A stretch of DNA of 45,223 nucleotides, from contig JBFELL010000003.1 in the NCBI GenBank assembly GCA_041552135.1, forward strand, positions 1-45,223, given 5' to 3'. Numbering within the stretch: position 1 is the first letter of the stretch; the number at the start of each line of letters is the position of its first letter. A model generated the notes under the pieces. It did no database searches. It saw only the letters and a program-made list of their open reading frames with translations, and was not told the DNA's origin. Positions 1 to 7,743 of this stretch are shown piece after piece. A program made the position numbers and the translations under genes. The stretch comes from SZUA-186 sp041552135. Lineage in GTDB: Bacteria; Pseudomonadota; Gammaproteobacteria; UBA9214.

Positions 1-405
1 GGCGACTTCCCGGTATGCGCGCAGCCTTACCGGGAAGTTGCCGAGCAGCTCGGCAGCACGGAGAGCGAGCTGATCACCCGCATCGGCTGCATGCTCGACG
101 ACGGGCTGCTGACGCGTTTCGGGCCCATGTTCCATGCCGAACACATGGGGGGCGCCCTGAGCCTCTGCGCCATGCGCGTTCCGCCCGACCGCTTCGATGC
201 CGTGGCGGACACGGTGAACGCCCTGCCCGAGGTCGCGCACAACTACCAGCGTGACCACGAAATGAACATGTGGTTCGTGCTGGCAACCGAAACACCCGAG
301 GCCCTGCAGGCGACTGTCGAGGCGATCGAGTCACAGACCGGGCTGAAGGTATTCAACCTGCCCAAACTGGAGGAGTTCTATGTCGGCCTGCACTTCGAGG
401 TCTGA
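1..405 (+). CDS. nirG: Siroheme decarboxylase subunit, AsnC/Lrp-like (NirG), 5' partial
   Basis: The reading frame is open from the first base, so the start lies upstream; 134 residues are visible. It is an AsnC/Lrp-fold protein (winged HTH followed by a RAM-like domain) without an obvious regulatory role. In heme d1 biosynthesis such proteins (NirD, L, G, H) form the siroheme decarboxylase that makes 12,18-didecarboxysiroheme in the cytoplasm. The visible part has the HTH segment (VAEQLG then LITRIGCMLDDG) and the motif FGPMFHAEHMGG. The next gene is another subunit and then nirJ. The usual order D-L-G-H-J-E-N makes this one NirG; that name rests on synteny, while the family call is firm. 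The stop is 3 nt before the next ATG, so the two are probably translationally coupled. Confidence 0.85.
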   Translation, partial: GDFPVCAQPYREVAEQLGSTESELITRIGCMLDDGLLTRFGPMFHAEHMGGALSLCAMRVPPDRFDAVADTVNALPEVAHNYQRDHEMNMWFVLATETPEALQATVEAIESQTGLKVFNLPKLEEFYVGLHFEV

Positions 406-408
406 GCG

Positions 409-918
409 ATGAGCGCCACCAGCCCGGAATTGCCTGGCGAATCACTGCCGGCCCTTGACCGGCGCATTGTACTGGCGACGCAGACCGGTCTGCCGCTGCA
501 CCCCCGGCCCTACCACTGGCTGGCCAGCGAACTCGGTGTCACGCCGCAGCTGATCATGGAGCGCCTCAATGCCATGCTGGCCGATGGCCGCATCCGCCGC
601 ATTGGCGTGGTTCCCAACCATTACCGCCTCGGTTACGTGGCCAACGGCATGACGGTCTGGGATGTGCCGGACGAGTGCATCCACGAGGCCGGACAGGAGG
701 TCGGCAGGCTGGAGTATGTCAGTCACTGCTATCACCGGCCGCGTCAGTTGCCGGAATGGCCCTACAACCTGTTCGCCATGGTGCACGGACACAGCCGCGA
801 GGAAGTGGATCTCCAGGTCGATCGCATCGCGGCCCTGCTCGGTGAGCGACAGCGGCAACATGATATCCTGTTCAGTAGCAGGATACTGAAAAAAACCGGA
901 TTGCGCCTGGGGGGCTGA
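409..918 (+). CDS. nirH: Siroheme decarboxylase subunit NirH
   Basis: This 169-aa AsnC/Lrp-like protein is a paralog of the preceding gene product. It has an N-terminal winged HTH (LDRRIVLATQTGLPL, then a recognition-like helix in GVTPQLIMERLNAML) and a C-terminal RAM-like domain with the family motif SHCYHRPRQLPEWPYNLF. The conserved His and Tyr in this motif are the kind of residues linked to siroheme propionate decarboxylation in the NirDLGH/AhbAB family. The length is close to what I recall for Pseudomonas NirH, and the position just before nirJ also fits NirH. It is expected to act with the upstream subunit in the cytoplasm. The stop lies 1 nt before the nirJ ATG. NirL cannot be excluded from sequence alone. 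Confidence 0.85.
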   Translation: MSATSPELPGESLPALDRRIVLATQTGLPLHPRPYHWLASELGVTPQLIMERLNAMLADGRIRRIGVVPNHYRLGYVANGMTVWDVPDECIHEAGQEVGRLEYVSHCYHRPRQLPEWPYNLFAMVHGHSREEVDLQVDRIAALLGERQRQHDILFSSRILKKTGLRLGG

Positions 919-919
919 T

Positions 920-2137
920 ATGTTTCGCATTTCACACTACATGCAGGCGCTGGCACAACCGGCGCCCGAGACCATTCCGGCAGTGCGCAAACCGTCAGGT
1001 CCGGTGGTGATCTGGAACCTGATCCGCCGCTGCAACCTGACCTGCAAGCACTGCTACTCGATCTCCGCCGATATCGATTTCCCCGGCGAACTGACGACCG
1101 CGCAGGTGTTCGATGTCATGGACGACCTGAAAGGCTTCGGCGTGCCGGTGCTTATCCTCTCCGGCGGCGAACCGCTGCTGCGCCCGGACATCTACGAAAT
1201 CTCCGCCCGCTCCAGGGCCATGGGCTTCTACACCGGGCTGTCCACCAACGGCACGCTGATCGACGCCGGCAATATCGATCGCATCGCGGAGGTCGGCTAC
1301 AACTACGTCGGCATCAGCCTCGACGGCATGCGCGAGACACACGACCGCTTCCGGCAGAAACAGGGCGCGTTCGATGCCTCGCTCAATGCCATACGCCTGT
1401 GCCGCAAGGCCGGCATCAAGGTCGGTATGCGATTCACGCCAACACAGGACACCGCCGACGAACTGCCTGACATACTGCGACTGATGGACGACGAGGACGT
1501 CGACAAGCTCTACGTCTCGCACCTGAACTACGGCGGGCGCGGCAACCGTCACCGCGGCTCGGATGTCATCCACGCCGTGACCCGGCAGGTCATGGACCTG
1601 CTGTTCGATGCCGGCTGGGCCGATGCACAGGCCGGGCGCAACCGCGAGTTCGTCACCGGCAACAACGACGCCGACGGCGTCTACCTGCTGAAGTGGGTGG
1701 AACGCAACCTGCCGGAGCGCTACAGGGAGATGCATGAGCGACTGGTCCGCTGGGGCGGCAACGCCTCCGGCGTCAACATCGCGAACATCGACAACCTGGG
1801 CAATGTGCACCCGGACACCTTCTGGTGGAACTACAACCTCGGCAACGTCAGGGAGCGCCCCTTCTCCGACATCTGGGTGGACACCAGCGACCCGCTGATG
1901 GCCGGCCTGAAGGCCTCGCCGCGACCACTGCGCGGTCGCTGTTCGGCCTGCGGCTTTCAGGACATCTGCGGCGGCAACACCCGCGTGCGCGCCTTCCAGA
2001 TGACCGGCGACCCCTGGTGGGAAGACCCGGCCTGCTACCTGGACGATGCCGAACTGAACATGCGAGCGGAGGATTACGCCGACGCGAAACCGGAGCCGCT
2101 GGCACTGAACGTGCGTACCATTCGCCGGGCGAGCTGA
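920..2137 (+). CDS. nirJ: Heme d1 biosynthesis radical SAM protein NirJ
   Basis: NirJ acts after siroheme decarboxylation and removes the two propionate side chains on the way to the oxo groups of heme d1. The 405-aa protein has the radical SAM cluster motif CNLTCKHCYS (C38, C42, C45), the glycine-rich SAM-binding segment LSGGEPLLRPDI, and a C-terminal SPASM-like cysteine set (C341, C344, C350, C372) for an auxiliary Fe-S cluster. The length is about that of known NirJ. It follows nirH after 1 nt in a compact operon. In pseudomonads nirE usually lies between nirJ and nirN; here a non-coding repeat-bearing gap of about 210 bp follows. PqqE-like or AhbC-like radical SAM enzymes are the alternatives, but context favours NirJ strongly. 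Confidence 0.95.
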   Translation: MFRISHYMQALAQPAPETIPAVRKPSGPVVIWNLIRRCNLTCKHCYSISADIDFPGELTTAQVFDVMDDLKGFGVPVLILSGGEPLLRPDIYEISARSRAMGFYTGLSTNGTLIDAGNIDRIAEVGYNYVGISLDGMRETHDRFRQKQGAFDASLNAIRLCRKAGIKVGMRFTPTQDTADELPDILRLMDDEDVDKLYVSHLNYGGRGNRHRGSDVIHAVTRQVMDLLFDAGWADAQAGRNREFVTGNNDADGVYLLKWVERNLPERYREMHERLVRWGGNASGVNIANIDNLGNVHPDTFWWNYNLGNVRERPFSDIWVDTSDPLMAGLKASPRPLRGRCSACGFQDICGGNTRVRAFQMTGDPWWEDPACYLDDAELNMRAEDYADAKPEPLALNVRTIRRAS

Positions 2138-2202
2138 GCTAACAACGGTCTGGATATGAATCCAAACGCGTATTGCTTCAGATCGAAGTCAAAATGGGAA
2201 CT

Positions 2203-2263
2203 CCCTCTCCCTCCAGGGAGAGGGCCGGGGTGAGGGTGATCTGTTATTCTAGCCCCCTCACCC
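2203..2263. repeat. Intergenic palindromic repeat (GGGAGAGGG type)
   Basis: Between nirJ and nirN lies a perfect hairpin with 10-bp arms CCCTCTCCCT (2203-2212) and AGGGAGAGGG (2215-2224) around a 2-nt loop. It is followed by GGGGTGAGGG (2227-2236) and its near reverse complement CCCTCACCCT about 20 bases further on. Elements of this sequence type are scattered in intergenic regions of many proteobacteria. It has no T-tract typical of a terminator, but its position may lower or end transcription from nirJ into nirN. No other gene is visible in the 2138-2348 gap. Confidence 0.6.
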
Positions 2264-2348
2264 TGCCCTTCTGCCAGGAAGGCAGGTTGATCGCTGCGCC
2301 CGGTCTGCCTATGTTCTGCTCGCAGCAACACCCTGTTTCCCGCACTCC

Positions 2349-3947
2349 GTGACCGCCTTGCCAATCCTGAAAAAACCGTTTGCAAACAAACTGTGCGGCC
2401 TGCTGGTCATCGGCACTACGGTTGTTACCAGCTACGCCAGCGCCGGCGAGGTAGATGCAACCGCCCTCTACCGCAAGCACTGCGTCGACTGCCACGGCGC
2501 CGGGCGCCTCGGCGGCATGGGCCCGGCCCTGTTCCCCGAGAACCTGCGGCGCCTGCATCGGGACAAGGCGGCAAAGGTCATCGCCAATGGCCTGCCGGCC
2601 ACGCAGATGCCGGCCTTCGGCGAGAAGCTCGACACGGCACAGATCGACGCCCTGGTCGGGTACCTCTATTCGCCCCCCGCGAGCATACCCGTGTGGGGCG
2701 AGAGCGAGATCCGCGCCAGCCACGTGATACACAAGCCGGCCCTGCTGCAGCCGGATGCCGCCGCACTCAAGCCGCTCTACAGCGCCGACCCTTTGAACCT
2801 GTTCCTGGTCGTCGAGGCCGGCGACCACCATGTCACGGTGCTGGACGGCGACCGGCTGGAGCCGATCCACCGCTTCAAGTCACGCTACGCGTTGCATGGC
2901 GGCCCCAAGTACTCCTCCAGCGGCCGCTATGTTTATTTCGCATCGCGCGATGGCTGGATCAGCAAGTTCGACATGTACCGCCTGGAGACCGTGGCCGAGG
3001 TACGCGCCGGCATCAACACCCGCAATGCGGCGGTCTCGGCGGACGACCGCTATGTCATGGTCGGCAACTACCTGCCACACACTCTCGTGTTGCTGGACGC
3101 CCGCGATCTCGGCCTGATCAGGGTCATCCCCGTCATGGACGACCACGGCAGCAGTTCGCGCGTCAGTGCCGTCTATACCGCGCCACCGCGGGACAGCTTT
3201 ATCGTCGCCCTGAAGGACCTGCAGGAAATCTGGGAGATCAACTATTCCGATGATCCGCCACCCGTGTACCGCGGCCTGGTGCATGACTACCGCATGGAGG
3301 AAGGCATTGCGGAACGCGGACGTTTCCCGATACGTCGCATCAGGCTGGAAGACTATGTCGATGATTTCTTCTTTGACCAGGCCTACCAGAACCTGATCGG
3401 TGCCGCGCGCAGCGGCAGCAAGGGCCAGGTGGTCAACCTGATTGTCGGGCGCAAGATCGCCGACATCGATCTGCCCGGCATGCCCCACCTGGGGTCGGGC
3501 ATCACCTGGCCGTACCGGGACACCACCATCCTGGCAACCCCCAACCTGAAGGAAGGCGTGGTAAGCATTATCGACACGCGCGACTGGAAGACACTGAAGA
3601 AGCTCGACACCCTGGGGCCTGGTTTCTTCATGCGCAGCCATGAGGACTCCCGCTATGCCTGGGTCGATGTCTTCTTCGGCCCGGACCGTGATGCCATGCA
3701 TGTTATCGACAAGCAGACGCTGGAAATCGCCAAAACGTTGCGCCCGTCACCCGGCAAGACCTCAGCGCACGTCGAGTTCACCCGTGACGGCAGGTATGCC
3801 CTGCTCAGTATCTGGGACATGGACGGCGCCCTGGTGGTGTACGACGCCGAGCGCCTCGAGGAGGTCAAGCGGATCCCCATGAAAAAACCGGTCGGCAAAT
3901 ACAATGTCTACAACAAGATCCACCGCTCCGAAGGCACCAGCCACTGA
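2349..3947 (+). CDS. nirN: NirN, cytochrome c / heme d1 periplasmic protein of d1 maturation
   Basis: NirN is the periplasmic cytochrome that completes heme d1 (dihydro-d1 dehydrogenation) and helps deliver it to nitrite reductase NirS. The 532-aa product has a signal peptide ending near residue 32 (SYASA/GEV), one c-type heme site CVDCH (C45, C48, H49), candidate axial Met residues, and a long C-terminal eight-bladed d1 propeller domain ending GKYNVYNKIHRSEGTSH. NirS shares this architecture; I favour NirN because of the position after nirJ, the short cytochrome c domain and the C-terminus. The start is a GTG; there is no strong Shine-Dalgarno, but it gives a complete signal peptide and no upstream in-frame start was seen. 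Confidence 0.85.
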   Translation: MTALPILKKPFANKLCGLLVIGTTVVTSYASAGEVDATALYRKHCVDCHGAGRLGGMGPALFPENLRRLHRDKAAKVIANGLPATQMPAFGEKLDTAQIDALVGYLYSPPASIPVWGESEIRASHVIHKPALLQPDAAALKPLYSADPLNLFLVVEAGDHHVTVLDGDRLEPIHRFKSRYALHGGPKYSSSGRYVYFASRDGWISKFDMYRLETVAEVRAGINTRNAAVSADDRYVMVGNYLPHTLVLLDARDLGLIRVIPVMDDHGSSSRVSAVYTAPPRDSFIVALKDLQEIWEINYSDDPPPVYRGLVHDYRMEEGIAERGRFPIRRIRLEDYVDDFFFDQAYQNLIGAARSGSKGQVVNLIVGRKIADIDLPGMPHLGSGITWPYRDTTILATPNLKEGVVSIIDTRDWKTLKKLDTLGPGFFMRSHEDSRYAWVDVFFGPDRDAMHVIDKQTLEIAKTLRPSPGKTSAHVEFTRDGRYALLSIWDMDGALVVYDAERLEEVKRIPMKKPVGKYNVYNKIHRSEGTSH

Positions 3948-3951
3948 TCAG

Positions 3952-4022
3952 GCCGCTCCTGCCAGCATTGGATACGCACCTGTAGTAGCGCCGCCCCCGG
4001 CGCGATAGGGCGCCGCTCCTGC
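3952..4022. repeat. REP-like imperfect palindrome
   Basis: Between the convergent nirN and hemerythrin genes lies an imperfect palindrome with 15-nt arms GTAGTAGCGCCGCCC (3982-3996) and GGGCGCCGCTCCTGC (4008-4022), 12 of 15 positions paired, enclosing an 11-nt loop. An 11-bp piece of the right arm, GCCGCTCCTGC, recurs at 3952-3962. The GTAGGAGCGGC-like head resembles REP elements of pseudomonads and xanthomonads. It probably also acts as a bidirectional transcription end, since both flanking genes point at it. The remaining bases up to 4121 show nothing else. Confidence 0.6.
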
Positions 4023-4121
4023 ACCGGTTTATCCCGGATTGAGGTCGTGTCAGGTGCATAGCACCGTAACCGGACACGGATACTCCCCCGCGGGAGAGGC
4101 AGGATTGCAGCGGATACCGCC

Positions 4122-4514
4122 TTATCCCAGGTGTTTGTGCAAACGGGCATCCCGGTTCCTGAAGTGGTCGGTAAACCATTTGCCGACGGCTTCCGCGAAT
4201 TCGTCATCGCTGAACCAGGCATTTTCCTCGTAGTCATCCATGATGTCGCGCAACTCATCCAGCAGATCCTCGTGGTCCGCCTTGTGCTCGGCATACCGGT
4301 CATACTTGCGCTCACGCATGATTTTCTCTTCCAGCGCAAAGTGCGCCGCCACATGCGCATAGATCTCGCCGAGAAAATCCATTATCGTGTAATCGCTGTC
4401 GCCCTTCGACACGGCCTCATGCAGGTCATTGATCAGCGCGATGAGTTCCCGGTGCTCGTGGTCAACATCGGGCACACCTACGGAGAACTCGTCTTTCCAC
4501 TCGATCAGCGCCAT
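4122..4514 (-). CDS. Bacteriohemerythrin
   Basis: This 130-aa single-domain hemerythrin is a cytoplasmic diiron four-helix bundle that reversibly binds O2 and, in some members, NO. All ligand motifs are present in order: a first His in DVDHEHRELI, HFALEE (HxxxE), HKADHEDLL (HxxxH) and DHFRNRDARL (HxxxxD). I chose the ATG at 4514 because GGAG lies just upstream and the protein then begins MALIEWKDEF, the usual family start; a longer frame to 4568 would overlap the neighbour. It is the last gene of the oxidase/NO-reductase-like operon, 7 nt behind its neighbour. This suggests O2 or NO buffering or sensing for that enzyme, which is inference. Confidence 0.9.
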   Translation of the reverse strand: MALIEWKDEFSVGVPDVDHEHRELIALINDLHEAVSKGDSDYTIMDFLGEIYAHVAAHFALEEKIMRERKYDRYAEHKADHEDLLDELRDIMDDYEENAWFSDDEFAEAVGKWFTDHFRNRDARLHKHLG

Positions 4515-4521
4515 GGTCTCC

Positions 4522-5025
4522 TCACAGAAACAGGAATCCGCCGAATTCCGGCCGGAAGTCGATAACAAAATTCTGCTGCGGCGCCAGCGTGACCTCGGCC
4601 GATTTCACGTAATCGAAGCCCTCTTCGCGGCGGCTGTCACGCAAGCGTGCTACGAGCTGATGTGATCCGGCGGCCACGGGAAACTTCCTGTATGCAGTCG
4701 AGGCACCGTCACCGGCCAGCCCCGAGGGGGGCAATTCATCACGGTAGAGGATTTCGCCATCCAGTTCCAGTTCAACCAGCAGCGGCCGTCGCTCACGCGG
4801 ACAGTCCATGGGCCGCCGCATATTGGGTGGCAAGCGGTCCAGTTCCTCCTGTGTCAGCTGCCGGCATTCCTCCCTGTGGGCTCCGGCATGGCTGAAACTG
4901 AGCTTGATCAGCGCCTTGTCCGGATCCAGGTGGGTATAGGCCGGTTGTGTCGCGAAATAACCCACCACCAGCGCAAACAGCGCGTAGGCGATGAACTGAC
5001 CGATAAACCGGGTCACCTTAATCAT
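4522..5025 (-). CDS. Membrane-anchored periplasmic protein of unknown function
   Basis: This 167-aa protein matches no family I can name. It has one N-terminal hydrophobic segment (about residues 6-27) and then a soluble, presumably periplasmic, part with two Cys in CRQLT and MDCPRER, and a beta-rich second half (LLVELELDGEIL, SHQLVARLRDS, NFVIDFRPEF) that may be an immunoglobulin-like sandwich. Its ATG overlaps the end of the cytochrome b fusion gene by 8 nt, so the two are translationally coupled. This implies that it works with that protein, perhaps as an assembly factor or accessory subunit. Confidence 0.75.
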   Translation of the reverse strand: MIKVTRFIGQFIAYALFALVVGYFATQPAYTHLDPDKALIKLSFSHAGAHREECRQLTQEELDRLPPNMRRPMDCPRERRPLLVELELDGEILYRDELPPSGLAGDGASTAYRKFPVAAGSHQLVARLRDSRREEGFDYVKSAEVTLAPQQNFVIDFRPEFGGFLFL

Positions 5026-6601
5026 GAGACCCGGCGCCCTCCTCTACGCGTTCCTCCGACGACCTGCGAGGGCGTCGCTTGAATGGCGGCAGCGCCCTGA
5101 GCCTGTCCTGGAATGCCTGGATTTCCCGCTGCAGACGCCTGCTGCGGGTGATTCCCGCCCAGAGTCCGGCGACACGTTCACGCGGGATACGCTTGCGCAA
5201 ATACGGGTCACGCTCGCCGGCAAGCCGTTGCCCGGTCCAGTCTATGCCCAGTCGGTAGTAACAGTTGCCATCGCTGCATCCGGTCAGGAATACGCCATCG
5301 GCATGGTCGCGGGAGATCACGAAATCGATGAATGAGGGTGGCAGCATGGCGATGCATGGAAGTTCAAGGACCGCAACATCCGCACCCCGGAACTGCTGCA
5401 GCGCCGGACCATGGCCGCATCCATACACAACGACACGTGCGTTACCGCTCAGATTTTCCGTTGCGCTCAGGGTATTCGCGAGCAGTGTCTGTACATCCGA
5501 GTCAGGCAGGTCGATGCCGGGTACAAGTTCAGAGGTGCGACGAAAGGGGGTGGCCGTTGGACAGGCGCCCACACAGATACCGCAACTGGTGCACAGGTTG
5601 TCGATGACGACGGCCTCGTGGGAGAACGCAGCAGCATCCGTACGCGGTTCCAGTGACACCGCGCTGAACGGACAGTCGTCCACACAGCGACCACAGCCAT
5701 TGCAATTATCGAGATCCACACTGGCCGTTGCCCGACGGCGCAATGGTGGCAACCAGGGCAGCAATACCAGCAGCAGGGTGCCGGCCCCGGCAATTGCCCA
5801 CATGGCCAGCCCGGGGATCCTGTCGAGCAGCGGATAGGCCACCAGGTAAAACCAGTCGAAGTCCATGACCGCAGGTACCCTGTCGAGATTCGCGGGTGCC
5901 TGGCTGACCGCCGGCCTGACCAGGGACAGCACCAGCAGCATACCCAGGGTGCCAACAGCCAGCCCGACCGGCGGGTTGACCCTGGCATTGCGCTGCCGCT
6001 GGATATGTATCCACATCACCAGCAGCATGAAGAGCGGCACCGCAATGTGGATGAACACCATGAGCGTGAAGAACCGGCCACTCAGCGTGTCGTTGTTCAG
6101 GAAATTTCGGGCGATCGACTGGCCGAAGATGCCCAGCGAGTCGAGCCACTCGGTTGAGGCAATGGCGATATACTGCGCCAGCACATCCCATACCATCCAG
6201 TAGCCACTGATACCACAGGCAAACACCAGCCACAGCAGCGGCACCCCGGTAAACCAGGTGAACCAGCGCGCACCGCGGTAACGGTCCATGACAAACTCGC
6301 GCACCAGATGCAGCATCATGACAATGATCAGGGCGTCAGAGGCATAGCGATGCAGGCTGCGCATGACGCCACCGGCATACCACTGCACGTTGGTGATATA
6401 TTCAAGCGATTCGTACGCCTGGTTTATACCCGTGTCGAAAAATATGTAGAGATAGATACCGCTGACAATGGTAATCCAGTAGAAATACCACCCCAGCGTA
6501 CCGAGGTGGAAAAGCGGATTCCACGCCGGGGTAAAGGCGGAGTTGAATACGTTGTCTACGCCTTCAAAGGCCGCTCTGGCAACGCTACGCAGACCGGTCA
6601 C
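5018..6601 (-). CDS. Cytochrome b / two-[4Fe-4S] ferredoxin / MvhD-domain fusion protein
   Basis: This is a membrane redox protein of three modules. First comes a cytochrome b/b6-like domain with two intact heme pairs, each His-x13-His (in SLHRYAS...MLHLVR and FIHIAVP...WIHIQR). Next is a bacterial ferredoxin domain with two complete motifs, CNGCGRCVDDCP and CTSCGICVGACP. Last is an MvhD/FlpD-like domain with four cysteines (GCGHG, LPCIAML, GCSDGNC) expected to bind [2Fe-2S]. Such MvhD domains link electron carriers to Hdr- or Qmo-type complexes. I chose the GTG at 6601 (527 aa), preceded by GGAG, because it leaves the SCO gene intact; an in-frame start at 6709 would overlap that gene. A plausible role is moving electrons between the quinone pool and a cytoplasmic donor or acceptor. 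The partner is unknown. Confidence 0.85.
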   Translation of the reverse strand: MTGLRSVARAAFEGVDNVFNSAFTPAWNPLFHLGTLGWYFYWITIVSGIYLYIFFDTGINQAYESLEYITNVQWYAGGVMRSLHRYASDALIIVMMLHLVREFVMDRYRGARWFTWFTGVPLLWLVFACGISGYWMVWDVLAQYIAIASTEWLDSLGIFGQSIARNFLNNDTLSGRFFTLMVFIHIAVPLFMLLVMWIHIQRQRNARVNPPVGLAVGTLGMLLVLSLVRPAVSQAPANLDRVPAVMDFDWFYLVAYPLLDRIPGLAMWAIAGAGTLLLVLLPWLPPLRRRATASVDLDNCNGCGRCVDDCPFSAVSLEPRTDAAAFSHEAVVIDNLCTSCGICVGACPTATPFRRTSELVPGIDLPDSDVQTLLANTLSATENLSGNARVVVYGCGHGPALQQFRGADVAVLELPCIAMLPPSFIDFVISRDHADGVFLTGCSDGNCYYRLGIDWTGQRLAGERDPYLRKRIPRERVAGLWAGITRSRRLQREIQAFQDRLRALPPFKRRPRRSSEERVEEGAGSHD

Positions 6602-6662
6602 TTGCTTCGGGGCTCCTGCGCGGATCCAGGGATATCCGCTACCGGCAGCTTGCCATCCGGCA

Positions 6663-7592
6663 TCATGCCACCGGTCCCGATGATGAGGATTCCCGCCAGC
6701 TGCGCACAATCACCCAGGCAATCCCGCTGAGCACCAGCACGCCAATGCCGAAAGCGATAAAGGGGGAATAGTCAAATTGATACATGCCGGTCGTCGGGTC
6801 ATACACCGTACAAAACAGCTTGATATTGTTTATCCACCCGGCAATCGGTGTGGAAGCGACCTGCTTGCCCCACAGGATCTCCTTGAGCGGTTCCACCAGG
6901 GACGGCGGCTCGGGGGCCATGCCGTAGATCTGGCGATAGACCTTGCCCTCCCCGTCGATCACGGTCGCCTGGATCATGTGATCGAAGCCCTTGGGTGAGC
7001 TGAAATAGCTGAACCCGATATCGCTGGACAGACCGCGCATGGTTTCGGCGCTGGCGCTGACAAAATGCCAGTCATTGATATCGATCCCGCGCTGCCCGGC
7101 AAACACGCGCATCCGGTCGGGGGTGTCGTTCGGGGTATCAAAGCCGATGGTCAGGACCGAGAAACTGTCCGTCCCCAGGGCATCCCTGGCGACCCTGACC
7201 ACGCTGGCGAGATTGGTCGTGATGGTCGGACAGATGTGGTAGCAACTCGTATAGATCAGGCTGATCACCACCGGCCTGCCGCGCAACGCACTCAACGCAA
7301 CCTGCTGACCCTTGCCATCGAGGAAGGTGTAATCATGCACGGTCCGGCCTATGGCTGCCTGGCTCAGGGCAAGCGCTGCAGCCTCGTCATAATCCGGACC
7401 CGGCTCATGCGCAGCTGCGTCGTGGTCTTGCCCGGCGATGGCATCCACATGCCCGCCTGCAGCCATATCATGAGCGGCCGCGTCATGATCGCTTGCCGCA
7501 TGCCCCGGGGACTGCGCAGCAGCCGTACCCATAATGAACAGCATCACAAGCACCAGCAGGCGTGCAGAATGCAGCCAGCCGGTAGCGTTCAT
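6663..7592 (-). CDS. SCO1/SenC-family copper chaperone, His-rich with C-terminal membrane helix
   Basis: SCO proteins deliver copper to, and reduce, the CuA site of subunit II of heme-copper oxidases on the periplasmic side. The thioredoxin-fold core has the copper motif TSCYHICPT (C117, C121) and the distal His in FDHMIQAT (H205). Two features are uncommon: residues about 29-65 are rich in His and Asp (HDAAAH occurs twice), and after the core there is an extension ending in a second transmembrane helix (FIAFGIGVLVLSGIAWVIV). With the signal anchor at 9-26 the 309-aa protein would be anchored at both ends. The ATG at 7592 gives a proper N-terminal helix; a TTG 33 nt upstream is less likely. 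A CuA subunit gene lies in the same operon and is the obvious client. Confidence 0.9.
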   Translation of the reverse strand: MNATGWLHSARLLVLVMLFIMGTAAAQSPGHAASDHDAAAHDMAAGGHVDAIAGQDHDAAAHEPGPDYDEAAALALSQAAIGRTVHDYTFLDGKGQQVALSALRGRPVVISLIYTSCYHICPTITTNLASVVRVARDALGTDSFSVLTIGFDTPNDTPDRMRVFAGQRGIDINDWHFVSASAETMRGLSSDIGFSYFSSPKGFDHMIQATVIDGEGKVYRQIYGMAPEPPSLVEPLKEILWGKQVASTPIAGWINNIKLFCTVYDPTTGMYQFDYSPFIAFGIGVLVLSGIAWVIVRSWRESSSSGPVA

Positions 7593-7743
7593 GTGTGAAT
7601 CAGTGCAAATGTACCGGGGGCGCAAGGCAGAACCTCATTTCACAAGACACCGGAGGTGCACTGAGCGGAGCGGCTGCAGGAAATCGCCGGGACACGCGTT
7701 GACATCGGGAATCATCGACCTTGCGTGCGACCGGACCTTCAGC

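Noticed and set aside
2349..3947. Calling the cytochrome cd1-like gene nirS.
   Set aside because: The position after nirJ, the short cytochrome c part and the C-terminal sequence favour nirN; NirS usually heads the operon.
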